Origin: Roseiflexaceae bacterium
GTDB taxonomy: Bacteria; Chloroflexota; Chloroflexia; Chloroflexales; Roseiflexaceae
Direction of reading: 5' to 3'
DNA length: 51,268 bases
Assembly: GCA_947450095.1 (NCBI GenBank)
Contig: CANFUF010000010.1
Span: forward strand, 1-51,268
The notes beneath the pieces were generated by a model. That model was not told the origin of the DNA. It made no database searches and worked only from the letters and a program-made list of their open reading frames with translations. Position 1 is the stretch's first letter. The number at the start of each line of letters is the position of its first letter. A program made the translations under genes and the position numbers. Of the stretch, positions 41,017-50,947 are shown one piece after another.

Positions 41017-42702
41017 TTAACTCAACCCGACCGTGTTGCCATCACTATCAATATCAATCCGTTCAGCACCAGGATGCGTCGGCAACCCAGGCATGGTACG
41101 CATGTCACCAGCCAAGGGATAAATAAATCCGGCCCCCGCAGCCAACCGTACTTCCCGAATCGGGAAGGTATAATCGCGTGGTGCCCCTACTTTGCTGGCA
41201 TCATGACTGAGCGAATATTGTGTTTTGGCCATACAGATGGGCAAATTGCCATACCCCAACGCTTCATAGCGCTCGAGTTGTTTACGGGCATCACTACTAT
41301 ATTCCACCCCATTGGCGCCATATACCTGTGTCGCCAAGGTTTCGATTTTTTTGGTTAATGACCATTCAAGGGGATACAAGTAGCGGAATTCCCCAGGTTG
41401 CAGGCAGGCTTGCTCTACCGCCGCCGCCAAGGCATCACCACCGGCACCGCCATCACTAAACACCGCACTTTCGACCATCGCAAAAGCCCCAGCGGCCATA
41501 GCCACTTCACGCACCACCGCAATTTCTTCGGGATGATCGCTAGGGAAGCGATTGAGTGCCACCACCACCGGTCGCCCAAATGCCGCCGCATTGGCGATTT
41601 GGGCACGCAAATTGCTACACCCTGCCTGTACATCGGCCGGATTCGCCGCCAACAATTGCGGGTCGAGTGGCTTGCCTGCCACGATTTTGTAGCGGCCACT
41701 ATGTGCCTTCAGGGCCCGAATCGTACACACCAACACGACGGCGTCAGGAGTCACCCCCGACACCCGGCTTTTGATATGACAAAACTTCTCGAAGCCGATG
41801 TCGGCCCCAAAGCCACTTTCGGTCACCACATAATCAGCCCGTGACATGGCAACCCGGTCGGCCATCACCGACGAATTGCCATGGGCAATATTGGCAAATG
41901 GCCCACAATGCACCAACGCCGGCGACCCTTCGAGCGTCTGGAGCAGATTGGGTTTGAGCGCTTCACGCAACAACACCGTCATCGCTCCCGCTGCCTTGAG
42001 ATCTTCGGCTGTTACCGGGGTGCCGTCTTTGCGTTGGCCAATCACCATCCGCCCCAAACGCGCCCGCAAATCATGAATATCGCTAGCGAGTGACAATACT
42101 GCCATCACTTCTGAGGCCACCGTAATATCAAAGCCGACTTGGCGGGGCGGGCCATCGCCTTTGCCACCCAACCCCACTACCACTGAACGCAACATGCGAT
42201 CGCTGATGTCGAGGACGCGGGGCCAGCGAATCGAATAGGGGTCTATCCCCAGCACATTACCATGATGCAAATGGTTGTCGATCATCGCCGCCAACAAATT
42301 ATGTGCCACCCCGATAGCGTGGATATCACCAGTGAGATGCAAGTTGAATTGCTCCATGGGGACGACTTGACTATAGCCGCCACCAGCAGCACCTCCTTTG
42401 ATCCCAAAGGTCGGCCCCATCGATGGCTGGCGGATTGCCACCACCGCCCGATGCCCACGGGCCGACAAGGCCTGCCCCAACCCGATGGTGGTGGTGGTTT
42501 TGCCTTCGCCAAGGGGCGTGGGGGTAATCGCCGTCACCACCACATAGCGGGCCCGCCGCGCACCATGGATGGCGGCCGTGTCGATTTTGGCCATATAGCG
42601 TCCATATGGTTCGAGATACTCCGACTCAACCCCCAATGCATCGGCAATCGTCGCAATGGGGCGTAACGTGGCGGCTTGGGCAATTGCTAGATCTGATTGC
42701 AT
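41017..42702 (-). CDS. fhs: Formate--tetrahydrofolate ligase
   Basis: Makes 10-formyl-THF from formate, THF and ATP. The 561-aa length is normal. The P-loop-like motif PTPLGEGKTTTT is at residues 61-72, followed by RQPSMGPTFGIKGGAAGGG, the Gly-rich block that binds formyl phosphate. Other family signatures are FNLHLTGDIHAI and VTESGFGADIGFEKF. GAGGA lies 7 nt before the ATG. With metH elsewhere in the window it points to an active folate one-carbon system. It is not adjacent to folD or other one-carbon genes. It is 72 nt downstream of a membrane protein gene on the same strand. Confidence 0.97.
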   Translation of the reverse strand: MQSDLAIAQAATLRPIATIADALGVESEYLEPYGRYMAKIDTAAIHGARRARYVVVTAITPTPLGEGKTTTTIGLGQALSARGHRAVVAIRQPSMGPTFGIKGGAAGGGYSQVVPMEQFNLHLTGDIHAIGVAHNLLAAMIDNHLHHGNVLGIDPYSIRWPRVLDISDRMLRSVVVGLGGKGDGPPRQVGFDITVASEVMAVLSLASDIHDLRARLGRMVIGQRKDGTPVTAEDLKAAGAMTVLLREALKPNLLQTLEGSPALVHCGPFANIAHGNSSVMADRVAMSRADYVVTESGFGADIGFEKFCHIKSRVSGVTPDAVVLVCTIRALKAHSGRYKIVAGKPLDPQLLAANPADVQAGCSNLRAQIANAAAFGRPVVVALNRFPSDHPEEIAVVREVAMAAGAFAMVESAVFSDGGAGGDALAAAVEQACLQPGEFRYLYPLEWSLTKKIETLATQVYGANGVEYSSDARKQLERYEALGYGNLPICMAKTQYSLSHDASKVGAPRDYTFPIREVRLAAGAGFIYPLAGDMRTMPGLPTHPGAERIDIDSDGNTVGLS

Positions 42703-42774
42703 CGGGGTTTCCTCACATCAATATAAAAAAACATCACGCGCTGGGTTCACAAAAAAACCATTGCCTATAGTGTA

Positions 42775-45018
42775 CTATTTTTGGCTCCGCCGTGTATCAC
42801 GCCAATACCATATCCCTACGGTGATGAAGCACAATAGCCATAACAGATGCGAAATCCACATGTATTGCACATAAGTTACATAGCGTACCTGCAAAGCACG
42901 ACTTTGTGCCGGCACCACAACCCCCAAAAAAGCCCCATTCACGCTCACCGGCGCAATTTTTTTCCATACAACACCATCAAAGCTCTCCGCTTGCCAGCCC
43001 GATTCATATAACGTACTCAACACCACCAGTGATGCGGTAGACGCCACCGGATAGTGCAATTCCACCATATCACCGTTGTTTTGATACTGCGTTATCGGCA
43101 AGGGTTGCAGAGCATGATAATCAGGAATATGAATGTCGGACACATCGGCGACTCGTTGCACCGGAATCCGCCAATATTGCCCCATCCGTTGTTTCACGTG
43201 ATACACCCACGCCTCACCATACTGTGTCACCAATTGCAAATTGGGCTGATCGAGTGGTTGGGCGGCAATAACTACCGCAATATTACTCATCCAAAACACG
43301 GTGTCATCATAATTTGGGGCAATGGCACGATTTAATTTGCCATATACCGTTATTTTGCCACCAAGTTGATTAATTAATCGTTGATAGTATGACGTAAAAA
43401 AATTATTGTAACTATGCACAGAGGCAATGCCGAGCATTGCATTGTAGTTCGGCGCTAATAAATATTCGAGCGGCACCGATACAATCGCAAATCGCGCCCC
43501 TGGTGGTACTTGTTGGTGGAGCGTTTGGGTCAACGGCGTCGTCGCAATCAACGCACTCCGCGGTTGCACCACAAGGAGCGGCGCTGCAGTTACCGCAATG
43601 GTGAGCGCCAATGCCCCCCACATCGTTAGCGGAGTCACCCGCCAATATAACCCTAGCGTGCTGACGACCACTAGCCCAACTCGCACCACATCCCAGTGAG
43701 CAATGGGCAATTCAAACCACCGAGCAACAATAAACCCACACCCTACAACTGCCAATTGTGCCAAGATGAGCCAACCCAATATGCGCCGCACAGCAGTCAC
43801 CGGCAACGCAAGCAGGGCATCACACCCATAGGCTACGACAAGCACCATTGGTAATACGGCACTCCACGCGGGAGTCCATGCCGACAAGCGAAACCCCGGA
43901 AAAAGCTGCAACACAACCGTAAACAACGTCGGTGATATCGTCAGCACCCATAAACCGCCTACGCACGCCAACCACCACCACGCCGCACGGCGCCGGTGGA
44001 TGGCAACTATGATCAACAACACTCCAGTCAATAACGGAATGCTGGCGCCATCGAATTCTAATGGATAGCGACTCCCCATCGGGTTCCCGTATAATTCGGG
44101 CACAAACCGCGACACGCCATACAACACCGCTACTTTGGCAGAAGTGATGACTTGGATGGCCTGTAAAAAAAAGGCATCCTGCACCCAAAATCGTGATGAA
44201 TCACGATAACGCATGTATAAATCAAGGTAAGCTGGCATCGTCAAGAGCGCACCAACGAGCACCGCCGAAAACATAAACCCCATCTGGCGTGCCACATCCC
44301 ACCATGCGCCACGGCGTAATTGGGGCCAACTCACGACACCGACATACCCCGCCAACATCCACACACTATAGACTGCGGTTTGGGGATACCCCATCAAAAA
44401 CAATCCATACGTGGCAAATGCCATTACCACCCAGACCCATACATCACGCTGACGAAAAATACGCATCACCCCATATAGTAAGGCAGCAGTCCAACACACC
44501 GTAGCAATATGCATCGGAAAGGTCAACCAATACAGCAAAAACGGCGTAGCCACCCCACTCAATGCCGCAAATAACCCAGCCGTCGGGGTAATAGTGAGTT
44601 CACGACAAATCAACAACACCCACAACCCAAACAAACAGAGCAAACTCAATGATTGCGTGGCCAGGATTTGATAGGGGTCTTTGATTAATTGAAACAACAC
44701 CCAGGTATATACGTTAGCCGGAGTATTACCGGTAATATGCTTGGCTTGACGCCCAAATTCATTCAATTCATTGCGGGTCACCACAAACCCAGTATGTGGC
44801 AGGGTTTGTTGATTGACGATTTCTGGTAAAAATTCTTCTTCGTAATCGGCCAATTTACGCTGTTCACAGGCAATCATTGCTGGCGTCAGATATTGCTTAC
44901 CATTGATTTGGGCATGACAAACTGGCGTCAACACAATCCCACTTGCCCACAACCAGCCCGCCAACACGGCAAAACAGGCAATATAGATCATACTGGCACG
45001 GCGATAGGTAGGTATCAT
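42775..45018 (-). CDS. Polytopic membrane protein, GT-C/YfhO-like (paralogue B)
   Basis: Protein of 747 aa. One N-terminal helix is followed by a long first extracytoplasmic loop with a Cys pair (CHAQINGKQYLTPAMIAC) and FLPEIVNQQTLPHTGF. Then come at least twelve helices to about residue 490, an extracytoplasmic C-terminal domain (about 500-715), and a final helix. This is the outline of YfhO and other GT-C-fold proteins that act on polyprenyl-linked sugars, but the classical YfhO motifs are not obvious, so the call is tentative. It is clearly homologous to the next upstream gene, 18 nt away on the same strand. Confidence 0.65.
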   Translation of the reverse strand: MIPTYRRASMIYIACFAVLAGWLWASGIVLTPVCHAQINGKQYLTPAMIACEQRKLADYEEEFLPEIVNQQTLPHTGFVVTRNELNEFGRQAKHITGNTPANVYTWVLFQLIKDPYQILATQSLSLLCLFGLWVLLICRELTITPTAGLFAALSGVATPFLLYWLTFPMHIATVCWTAALLYGVMRIFRQRDVWVWVVMAFATYGLFLMGYPQTAVYSVWMLAGYVGVVSWPQLRRGAWWDVARQMGFMFSAVLVGALLTMPAYLDLYMRYRDSSRFWVQDAFFLQAIQVITSAKVAVLYGVSRFVPELYGNPMGSRYPLEFDGASIPLLTGVLLIIVAIHRRRAAWWWLACVGGLWVLTISPTLFTVVLQLFPGFRLSAWTPAWSAVLPMVLVVAYGCDALLALPVTAVRRILGWLILAQLAVVGCGFIVARWFELPIAHWDVVRVGLVVVSTLGLYWRVTPLTMWGALALTIAVTAAPLLVVQPRSALIATTPLTQTLHQQVPPGARFAIVSVPLEYLLAPNYNAMLGIASVHSYNNFFTSYYQRLINQLGGKITVYGKLNRAIAPNYDDTVFWMSNIAVVIAAQPLDQPNLQLVTQYGEAWVYHVKQRMGQYWRIPVQRVADVSDIHIPDYHALQPLPITQYQNNGDMVELHYPVASTASLVVLSTLYESGWQAESFDGVVWKKIAPVSVNGAFLGVVVPAQSRALQVRYVTYVQYMWISHLLWLLCFITVGIWYWRDTRRSQK

Positions 45019-45036
45019 CGGTGACTCAATTCCCTA

Positions 45037-47307
45037 TTAATATATCGACATCACGGTGCTGGCCCTTTTCCCGCCGCCGCCATATCCGGCCCCAGCCCAG
45101 AGGGCAATTACGCTGAATCCGATGCCCCAAATTACATGGGCAATCCATGTGTATTGGACATAGGTGTGATACGTCAACCGAATTAATTGGCTTTGGGCAG
45201 GCAAATACACCCCCATAAACACCCCATTGACGCTGACAATGCGGGTGGGATGCCACGCCACACCATCATAGACCTCGGCTTGCCACAATACATCGTATTG
45301 TTGGCTCAATACCAGCAACGTGGCGCGATTACTGGGCTGATAGCGGACTAACTGGGTATCACCATGATATTCAGCATAAAAAACCGGTTGGGATTGACGA
45401 TTTCGGTAATCATCGACCCGGATATCGGTGATATCGGGGCGGAGATTCACCGGAATACGCCAAAACGGCCCCATTTGTTGCGTGACACGATACACCATGG
45501 CCGTACCTGTTTTTTTGACCAACACCACATGGGGATCGTCAATCGGCGCAAATGACAACACCGCCCCAATATTACTCATCCAAAACGTCATGGCAGCATA
45601 ATCAGGGGCGATGGTACGATTCAACCGCCCAAAGGTCACGGTTTTGCCACCCATTTGCCGCAGATAATTTTGATAATAAAACGACGTGAAGTTGTGATAA
45701 CTATGCACCGACGCCAACCCTTGCATCGTATTGAAGTTAGGCGACAGTATGTCGGCCAATTCTGCCGACACCATCGCATACCGCTGACCGGGTAACAATG
45801 TCTGTCGCGTCGTGTCTACGAGTGGCGACGATTTTACCAATGCAGACCGTGGTTGTTGGAGCAACAATGGGTACGTGCTATAGGCAATTGTCACCACGGC
45901 CAAACCGACCACCACGACGGGGAGTAACCGCCGTGTAAGCACGATATATGTGACGGCGATCACCCCCAACACGGCGACAATGGGCCACACTACCGCAGAT
46001 GCGGTTTGTTGGGCAACCCGCAATGCCATCACCCCAATCGCACCAACACCGATAAGACAGCCAATAATCGTCTTGGCGACGTATTGCCGGTGCGCGCTCG
46101 TTAGGAGTGCGTCACATCCATAGGCAGCCAACAGCGCCAACGGCAACACACCACTCCAAATCGGTGCCCATTGCGAAAAACGCAACCCGGGAATTGTGTG
46201 CATTACCCACGTAAATAGTGTGGGAGATACCGACAGCACCAACAAGATACCCAACCACACCGCCCAGATCCATACGTGGCGCCATTGCAACACAATGGCC
46301 AATACAATGAGTACACCATAAAATATTGGCACACTCAAGCCATCGAATTGAAACGGATACGTGCCGTTCATCGGATTGCCAAATACTTCGGGCATGGTAT
46401 GTACACTCACATACCACCAGACGCCGTCCCAATTACTTATGACTTGGATAAAGTGGGTAAAAAAACCATCGGCTGAGCGTGGTTGGGCGCTAATCCCAGC
46501 TTGTTGCCACAAATCGAGATAGGCCGGCAACACCAAAATCGCACCAATCAATGCGGCACCACTCATTTTGAGACACCAAATAACCGTCGCTCGCCATTGT
46601 GTTTTTTGCAGCCAGGCCTGCCAAATGATATATGCACCAAAAATCCACACACTATAGATAACTGTCTGCAAATAGCCCATCATCAACAAACTATAGACAC
46701 TAAATGCAAGTGCCCCCCATGCGACGGCATCACCTCGCCGTTGCATGCGCACAATTCCCCAAAACGCCCCCACACTCCAACAAATCGACGCAATGTGCAT
46801 CGGGAATGCCAACCAATATGCCGTAAATGGATTAGTAGCAAGAAACAAGGCGCCGATTAAGCCAGTCAACGGAGTGAGTTGCAATTCGCGACACACTAGC
46901 AGTCCAAAGATCCCCGCCAAAAACGCCATACTCAAGGTAAGTGTCGTCAATATCCGATAGGCGTCATGGCTGATTTGGAAAATCACCCAGGTATAAAAAT
47001 TTGCGGGGGTTTTACCGGCGAGCGTGCGCGCTTGCCGACCCATTTCATTGTCGGCAAATTGGACGGCCATAAAGCCCGTCCGAGGTGCCGTAAGTTGGTT
47101 ATTCACTTCGGGCAGAAAATCGTTTTCAAAATCAGTAAATTTACGATGCTCACACGCTTGTTGTTGTGGGGTAGTCGGTGACACGCCCATCACCACGGCA
47201 TGACAGCTCGAGACGAGTTCATTGCCGAGCCCCCAATACGGGAATGTCAGTGCGAGCATCATGCCGCAATATATCAATACGACCTGTCGATAGGATGTGA
47301 TTTTCAC
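45037..47307 (-). CDS. Polytopic membrane protein, GT-C/YfhO-like (paralogue A)
   Basis: Protein of 756 aa with the same architecture as paralogue B: Cys pair in loop 1 (CHAVVMGVSPTTPQQQAC), then FLPEVNNQLTAPRTGF, NEMGRQARTLAGKTPANFYTW, many helices and a C-terminal extracytoplasmic domain. A GTG start at 47307 is proposed because AGGAAG lies 6 nt upstream and the N-terminus then aligns residue for residue with paralogue B (KITSYRQVVLIY against IPTYRRASMIY). The ATG at 47370 would add 21 residues with no counterpart. It is the first gene of the leftward group and is divergent from the DUF2993-like gene. Confidence 0.65.
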   Translation of the reverse strand: MKITSYRQVVLIYCGMMLALTFPYWGLGNELVSSCHAVVMGVSPTTPQQQACEHRKFTDFENDFLPEVNNQLTAPRTGFMAVQFADNEMGRQARTLAGKTPANFYTWVIFQISHDAYRILTTLTLSMAFLAGIFGLLVCRELQLTPLTGLIGALFLATNPFTAYWLAFPMHIASICWSVGAFWGIVRMQRRGDAVAWGALAFSVYSLLMMGYLQTVIYSVWIFGAYIIWQAWLQKTQWRATVIWCLKMSGAALIGAILVLPAYLDLWQQAGISAQPRSADGFFTHFIQVISNWDGVWWYVSVHTMPEVFGNPMNGTYPFQFDGLSVPIFYGVLIVLAIVLQWRHVWIWAVWLGILLVLSVSPTLFTWVMHTIPGLRFSQWAPIWSGVLPLALLAAYGCDALLTSAHRQYVAKTIIGCLIGVGAIGVMALRVAQQTASAVVWPIVAVLGVIAVTYIVLTRRLLPVVVVGLAVVTIAYSTYPLLLQQPRSALVKSSPLVDTTRQTLLPGQRYAMVSAELADILSPNFNTMQGLASVHSYHNFTSFYYQNYLRQMGGKTVTFGRLNRTIAPDYAAMTFWMSNIGAVLSFAPIDDPHVVLVKKTGTAMVYRVTQQMGPFWRIPVNLRPDITDIRVDDYRNRQSQPVFYAEYHGDTQLVRYQPSNRATLLVLSQQYDVLWQAEVYDGVAWHPTRIVSVNGVFMGVYLPAQSQLIRLTYHTYVQYTWIAHVIWGIGFSVIALWAGAGYGGGGKRASTVMSIY

Positions 47308-47448
47308 AAAACGCTTCCTATGTCTATTGATGCGCTCCTGATTTCCACAAAAATCATGCGCATTGAACACTCATTCTATTCTAAAGTACTTTCATTTATA
47401 ATCACAATATATAGTATATAAACTATGTCACCTAAAAGGAGTCAGTGT

Positions 47449-47958
47449 ATGCGATTATCATTCTTAGCCATCGCAATAGTTATAGCGGGAGTCGGTGCAT
47501 GGTATGTTACCAGTGGTCCAATCTCCAATGGCATCAAACCAATCCCAACCGCGGTTGTCACCGTTCCCACAGCGACGGTGGCCGCACTGGCCGCCACCAC
47601 CAAAGATAGCAACAATCGTGTAATTCGCCTTACCCAAGACGAAATCAATCAAAAATTGCGCGATATTGGCACGGCTCAAGCCAAAGTCACCAACGTCACC
47701 CTTTCGACCGATAGTGTGGCCATCGATTTGTTGGTCGGTGGCATCAAAGGGACATTGACCACCGGTTTGGCGGTGTCAAATGGCAATATCATTTTGGCCA
47801 AACCGCACCTCGACGGCGTGATTGGGGCATTGTTGCCCATCGAAAAAATCTCGCAATTGTTTGAAGACGAAATCAACAAACGCCTCCACGACAAAACCCC
47901 CGTGCAAGACCTGCATATCATGGATGGGGTCATCGAAATCACCCTCACAGGTAAATAA
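47449..47958 (+). CDS. Secreted/anchored DUF2993 (LmeA)-like protein, tentative
   Basis: Protein of 169 aa with an N-terminal signal or anchor helix (about residues 2-20), a Thr/Ala/Pro-rich linker, and a beta-rich domain. The pattern LTQDEINQKLRD, NVTLSTDSVAIDLLVGGIKG, FEDEINKRL and MDGVIEITLTG resembles LmeA/DUF2993 lipid-binding proteins. The identification is by pattern only. AAAGGAG lies 8 nt before the ATG at 47449; the ATG at 47425 precedes that site. A -10-like TATAAT lies at 47397-47402. Confidence 0.6.
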   Translation: MRLSFLAIAIVIAGVGAWYVTSGPISNGIKPIPTAVVTVPTATVAALAATTKDSNNRVIRLTQDEINQKLRDIGTAQAKVTNVTLSTDSVAIDLLVGGIKGTLTTGLAVSNGNIILAKPHLDGVIGALLPIEKISQLFEDEINKRLHDKTPVQDLHIMDGVIEITLTGK

Positions 47959-48047
47959 GGTAGAATAGAGACAACAATAGATGTGCACGGAGCGGCTCTT
48001 GGTTTGATGCCCCTCCGTGTCCCATAGTGTGTGAGGAGAATACCGGC

Positions 48048-49826
48048 ATGGCTGGAGCACCCGATCAACTTTATCGCATTCGCCATTCAGCGGCCCACGT
48101 AATGGCCCAAGCAGTGCGCGAAATCTTCCCCGATGCCCTCATTGCCATCGGTCCGCCAATTGACGATGGCTTTTATTATGACTTTGATTTACCTCGCGCC
48201 ATCACCCAGGACGACTTCGCCGACATCGAAACCCGCATGCGCCGCATCATTGCGGCCAAACACCCGTTTGTGTACCGCGAAGTCAGCGCCGCCGAGGCCC
48301 GTACGTTTTTCCATGATCAACCCTACAAAATCGAACTTATCGATGGTCTGGATGCCGGTCAAGACGACAACGGCGACACCAGCAAAGAAAAAGTAGTCAT
48401 TTCGACCTATCGCCAAGACAACTTCGAAGACCTCTGTCGCGGCCCGCATGTCGCCACCACCGGCGATATCCCCGTCGATGGCTTCAAGTTGATGAGCGTG
48501 GCTGGTGCCTATTGGCGGGGTGACGAAAAACGCCCGCAGCTCCAACGCATCTATGCCACAGCCTGGGCTTCTAAAGCCGAGCTCGACCACTATCTCTTCC
48601 AACTCGAAGAAGCCAAACGCCGCGACCATCGCCGCCTTGGCCGTGAACTCAACCTCTTTTACTTCTCCGAAGATGTGGGCGCCGGCTTGCCCTTGTTTAC
48701 CCCCAAGGGCGAAATGTTGCGCTACTTGATGGAATCATACGTCCGTGAAGTACAAACCCGCTACGGCTATCAGCACGTCTGGACGGGGCATTTAGTCAAA
48801 GAAACGCTCTATCACAAGTCGGGGCATTACGAAAACTATCGCGACTCGATGTTCCCACCCATGGTAGACGGTGACACCATCTTCCGCCTCAAACCGATGA
48901 ACTGCCCGTCACACATGACGTTGTTCAAAGAAATGGGCCGCCATTCATACCGCGAATTGCCGATGCGTTTCGCCGAATTCGCCACCCTCTATCGTTACGA
49001 AGATAGCGGCGCCCTGAGCGGGTTGACCCGGGTGCGCTCATTGACCCAAGACGATTGTCACGTCTTTTGTACTCCTGACCAAATCCAAGCCGAATTTAGT
49101 CGCTGTTTGCAACTCATCAACGAAGTTTTGACTGCCTATCGGCTGTCTGACTATCGCGTGCGCTTGTCGTTGCGCGGCAACGAAGGCAAATTCGTCAAAG
49201 ACGATGACAAATGGGAACGCGCCACCGCCGCCCTCAAACAAGCCCTCGATGCCAACGGCGTCGTCTACGAAGCCGTCGAAGGCGAAGCGGCGTTTTATGG
49301 TCCCAAAGCCGACTTTTTGGCCAAAGACGCGCTGGGCCGTGAGTGGCAGTTGTCCACCGTCCAAGTCGACTTCATCCAACCCGAACGCTTGGGTGTAGAA
49401 TATGTCGGCGAAGATGGCCAAATGCACACCCCCGTATTGATTCACCGCGCCGTCACTGGTTCGACCGAACGCTTCATGGGTGTGATGATCGAGCACTACG
49501 CCGGCGCATTCCCGTTGTGGTTGGCGCCGACACAAGCCGTTATCATCCCCATTTCGGATGAAAAACATGGTGCTTACGCCCAAGAAGTCCAAGCCAAACT
49601 TGCGGCACTCGGCATGCGGGTCGAGCTCAATATGAGCCGTGACCGCATGAACGCCAAAATCCGCGATGCCCAGCTCCAAAAAATCCCCTACATGCTCATC
49701 ATCGGCGATCGCGAAGCGAGCGCGGGGGCAGTAGCCGTGCGGACCCGTACGGGAACTGATTTAGGCGCATTGGCAGTAGATGATTTCATTGCCCGCGCGC
49801 AACTCGAAATCTCCACCAAGGCATAA
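48048..49826 (+). CDS. thrS: Threonyl-tRNA synthetase lacking the TGS domain
   Basis: Charges tRNA-Thr. The 592-aa protein starts directly at the editing domain (RIRHSAAHVMAQAV, with NFEDLCRGPHV further on), so the roughly 60-residue TGS domain of standard ThrRS is absent. Class II motif 2 is RYEDSGALSGLTRVRSL and motif 3 is STERFMGVMIEHYAG. The catalytic zinc ligands are in MNCPSHM, DDCHVF and LIHRAV. The anticodon domain ends the protein. GAGGAG lies about 10 nt before the ATG at 48048. A 7-bp stem (CACGGAG with CTCCGTG) lies in the leader at about 47986-48020. No T-box is recognisable. Confidence 0.95.
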   Translation: MAGAPDQLYRIRHSAAHVMAQAVREIFPDALIAIGPPIDDGFYYDFDLPRAITQDDFADIETRMRRIIAAKHPFVYREVSAAEARTFFHDQPYKIELIDGLDAGQDDNGDTSKEKVVISTYRQDNFEDLCRGPHVATTGDIPVDGFKLMSVAGAYWRGDEKRPQLQRIYATAWASKAELDHYLFQLEEAKRRDHRRLGRELNLFYFSEDVGAGLPLFTPKGEMLRYLMESYVREVQTRYGYQHVWTGHLVKETLYHKSGHYENYRDSMFPPMVDGDTIFRLKPMNCPSHMTLFKEMGRHSYRELPMRFAEFATLYRYEDSGALSGLTRVRSLTQDDCHVFCTPDQIQAEFSRCLQLINEVLTAYRLSDYRVRLSLRGNEGKFVKDDDKWERATAALKQALDANGVVYEAVEGEAAFYGPKADFLAKDALGREWQLSTVQVDFIQPERLGVEYVGEDGQMHTPVLIHRAVTGSTERFMGVMIEHYAGAFPLWLAPTQAVIIPISDEKHGAYAQEVQAKLAALGMRVELNMSRDRMNAKIRDAQLQKIPYMLIIGDREASAGAVAVRTRTGTDLGALAVDDFIARAQLEISTKA

Positions 49827-49837
49827 ATCACTACCAA

Positions 49838-49876
49838 ACGACACCGTTGGCGTCATGTCAACGGTGTCGTGTTTTC
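49838..49876 (+). terminator. Intrinsic terminator after thrS
   Basis: A 12-bp stem (49838-49849 with 49859-49870) with a 9-nt loop is followed by GTTTTC. Confidence 0.75.
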
Positions 49877-49894
49877 ATATGAGGGAGAATTCAC

Positions 49895-50125
49895 ATGCGC
49901 CGATTTATTTTTGGATTACTCTTTGGGTTAATTGCTGGTACCGCGGTGGGAATTTGGTGGTTACGCCGCATCGGGGCCTTTGATGATCCCAATAGTCTAG
50001 TGGGTTCGCTCATCGCCGCAGCCCGTGAAGCCGCCGCTGCCCACGAAGCGGAGCTGACTGCGCGCTTTCAACAACAAGTAAACGGCACCACCCCACAGCG
50101 CGATGACGACAATATTTATGCCTAA
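49895..50125 (+). CDS. Small YtxH-like membrane protein
   Basis: Protein of 76 aa. One glycine-rich N-terminal helix (FIFGLLFGLIAGTAVGIWW, residues 4-22) is followed by a charged, alanine-rich amphipathic segment (AAAREAAAAHEAELTARFQQ). The layout is that of YtxH-like small membrane proteins, with no defined function. GAGGGAG lies 6-7 nt before the ATG. A DUF4013 membrane protein follows 29 nt later on the same strand. Confidence 0.75.
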   Translation: MRRFIFGLLFGLIAGTAVGIWWLRRIGAFDDPNSLVGSLIAAAREAAAAHEAELTARFQQQVNGTTPQRDDDNIYA

Positions 50126-50154
50126 TTCATTCGCACCGCAAAGGATGTCATTCT

Positions 50155-50883
50155 ATGTTGCGTGAATCACTGCGTGTTGTGCATGCGGATAAACGATGGT
50201 GGCGAGCGGTCGCCGTGGCGGGATTATGTGGGATGACCCTGTTTGGCTATCCGATTAGTGCGGGATTTATTATTTCGCATCTCGAAAACACCCGCAAAGG
50301 GTATGCCACCCCTTTACCACCGCTGGTTGACTGGACAACGCGTTGGTTGATGGGATTATTTGCGGTGCTGATTGATTTTATTTTTTATGCATTACCCGCC
50401 ATGATTGCCACCTTGCTCTTTTTTTGTGGTGGACTCACCCTCGTCATGCAACGTGCCGATGAATCCCAAGTCAACGTGTTGTGGATCTTTGGCATTGGCT
50501 TAGGCCTGTGGTGGTTAGTGATGTTTTTGAGTGGCGTCTCAGCGATTGGACGCCTCGTCTATGTCGACGACAGTGGCGCTGAACGCTGCCTGAGTGGCTA
50601 CCCACTGCGTGAAGCATTCCGGCGACAGGCATGGCTGTATTACGCTAAAGCACGGCTCTATAGCATCCCCCTTTACCTCATCCCAATCATCGTTGCGATC
50701 TGTTTGCCATGGGTGTTGAATAATGGCGGCAGTAGTGCGTGGGTAGGTGGTCTGGTGATTACATGGCTCTTTTTTAGTAGCTTGTTTTATGCGCACCTTG
50801 TGACGATGCAAATCTATCATCGCGTCGACCAACAATTGATTCAACACCAAATCGAACGTAGCCAATACGGCGAAGATGCCTAA
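50155..50883 (+). CDS. DUF4013 membrane protein
   Basis: Integral membrane protein of 242 aa with about five or six helices. The DUF4013 hallmarks are GYPISAGFIISHLENTRKG followed by a PLPPLVDW segment, where family members have a Gly-Tyr, an Asn-Thr and PLPxWxD. Function is unknown. AAAGGATG lies upstream of the ATG. It probably shares a transcript with the YtxH-like gene and ends at the hairpin at 50909. Confidence 0.8.
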   Translation: MLRESLRVVHADKRWWRAVAVAGLCGMTLFGYPISAGFIISHLENTRKGYATPLPPLVDWTTRWLMGLFAVLIDFIFYALPAMIATLLFFCGGLTLVMQRADESQVNVLWIFGIGLGLWWLVMFLSGVSAIGRLVYVDDSGAERCLSGYPLREAFRRQAWLYYAKARLYSIPLYLIPIIVAICLPWVLNNGGSSAWVGGLVITWLFFSSLFYAHLVTMQIYHRVDQQLIQHQIERSQYGEDA

Positions 50884-50908
50884 AGCGTACACACATAAAC
50901 AACACAAC

Positions 50909-50935
50909 AGCATCGTTCTTCATTGGAACGGTGCT
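50909..50935. terminator. Hairpin between convergent genes
   Basis: AGCATCGTTC pairs with GAACGGTGCT (10 bp with one G-U) around a short loop, followed by ATTTCTTTCC. It probably terminates the DUF4013 gene and could serve the convergent kinase gene. Confidence 0.6.
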
Positions 50936-50947
50936 ATTTCTTTCCTA

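Noticed and set aside
47308-47370. ATG start at 47370 for the membrane protein paralogue A
   Set aside because: The GTG at 47307 has a better ribosome site, and its N-terminus aligns directly with the paralogue at 45018.
47959-48047. T-box upstream of thrS
   Set aside because: No T-box consensus (TGGNACCGCG-like) and no antiterminator/terminator pair is visible in the 89-nt leader.
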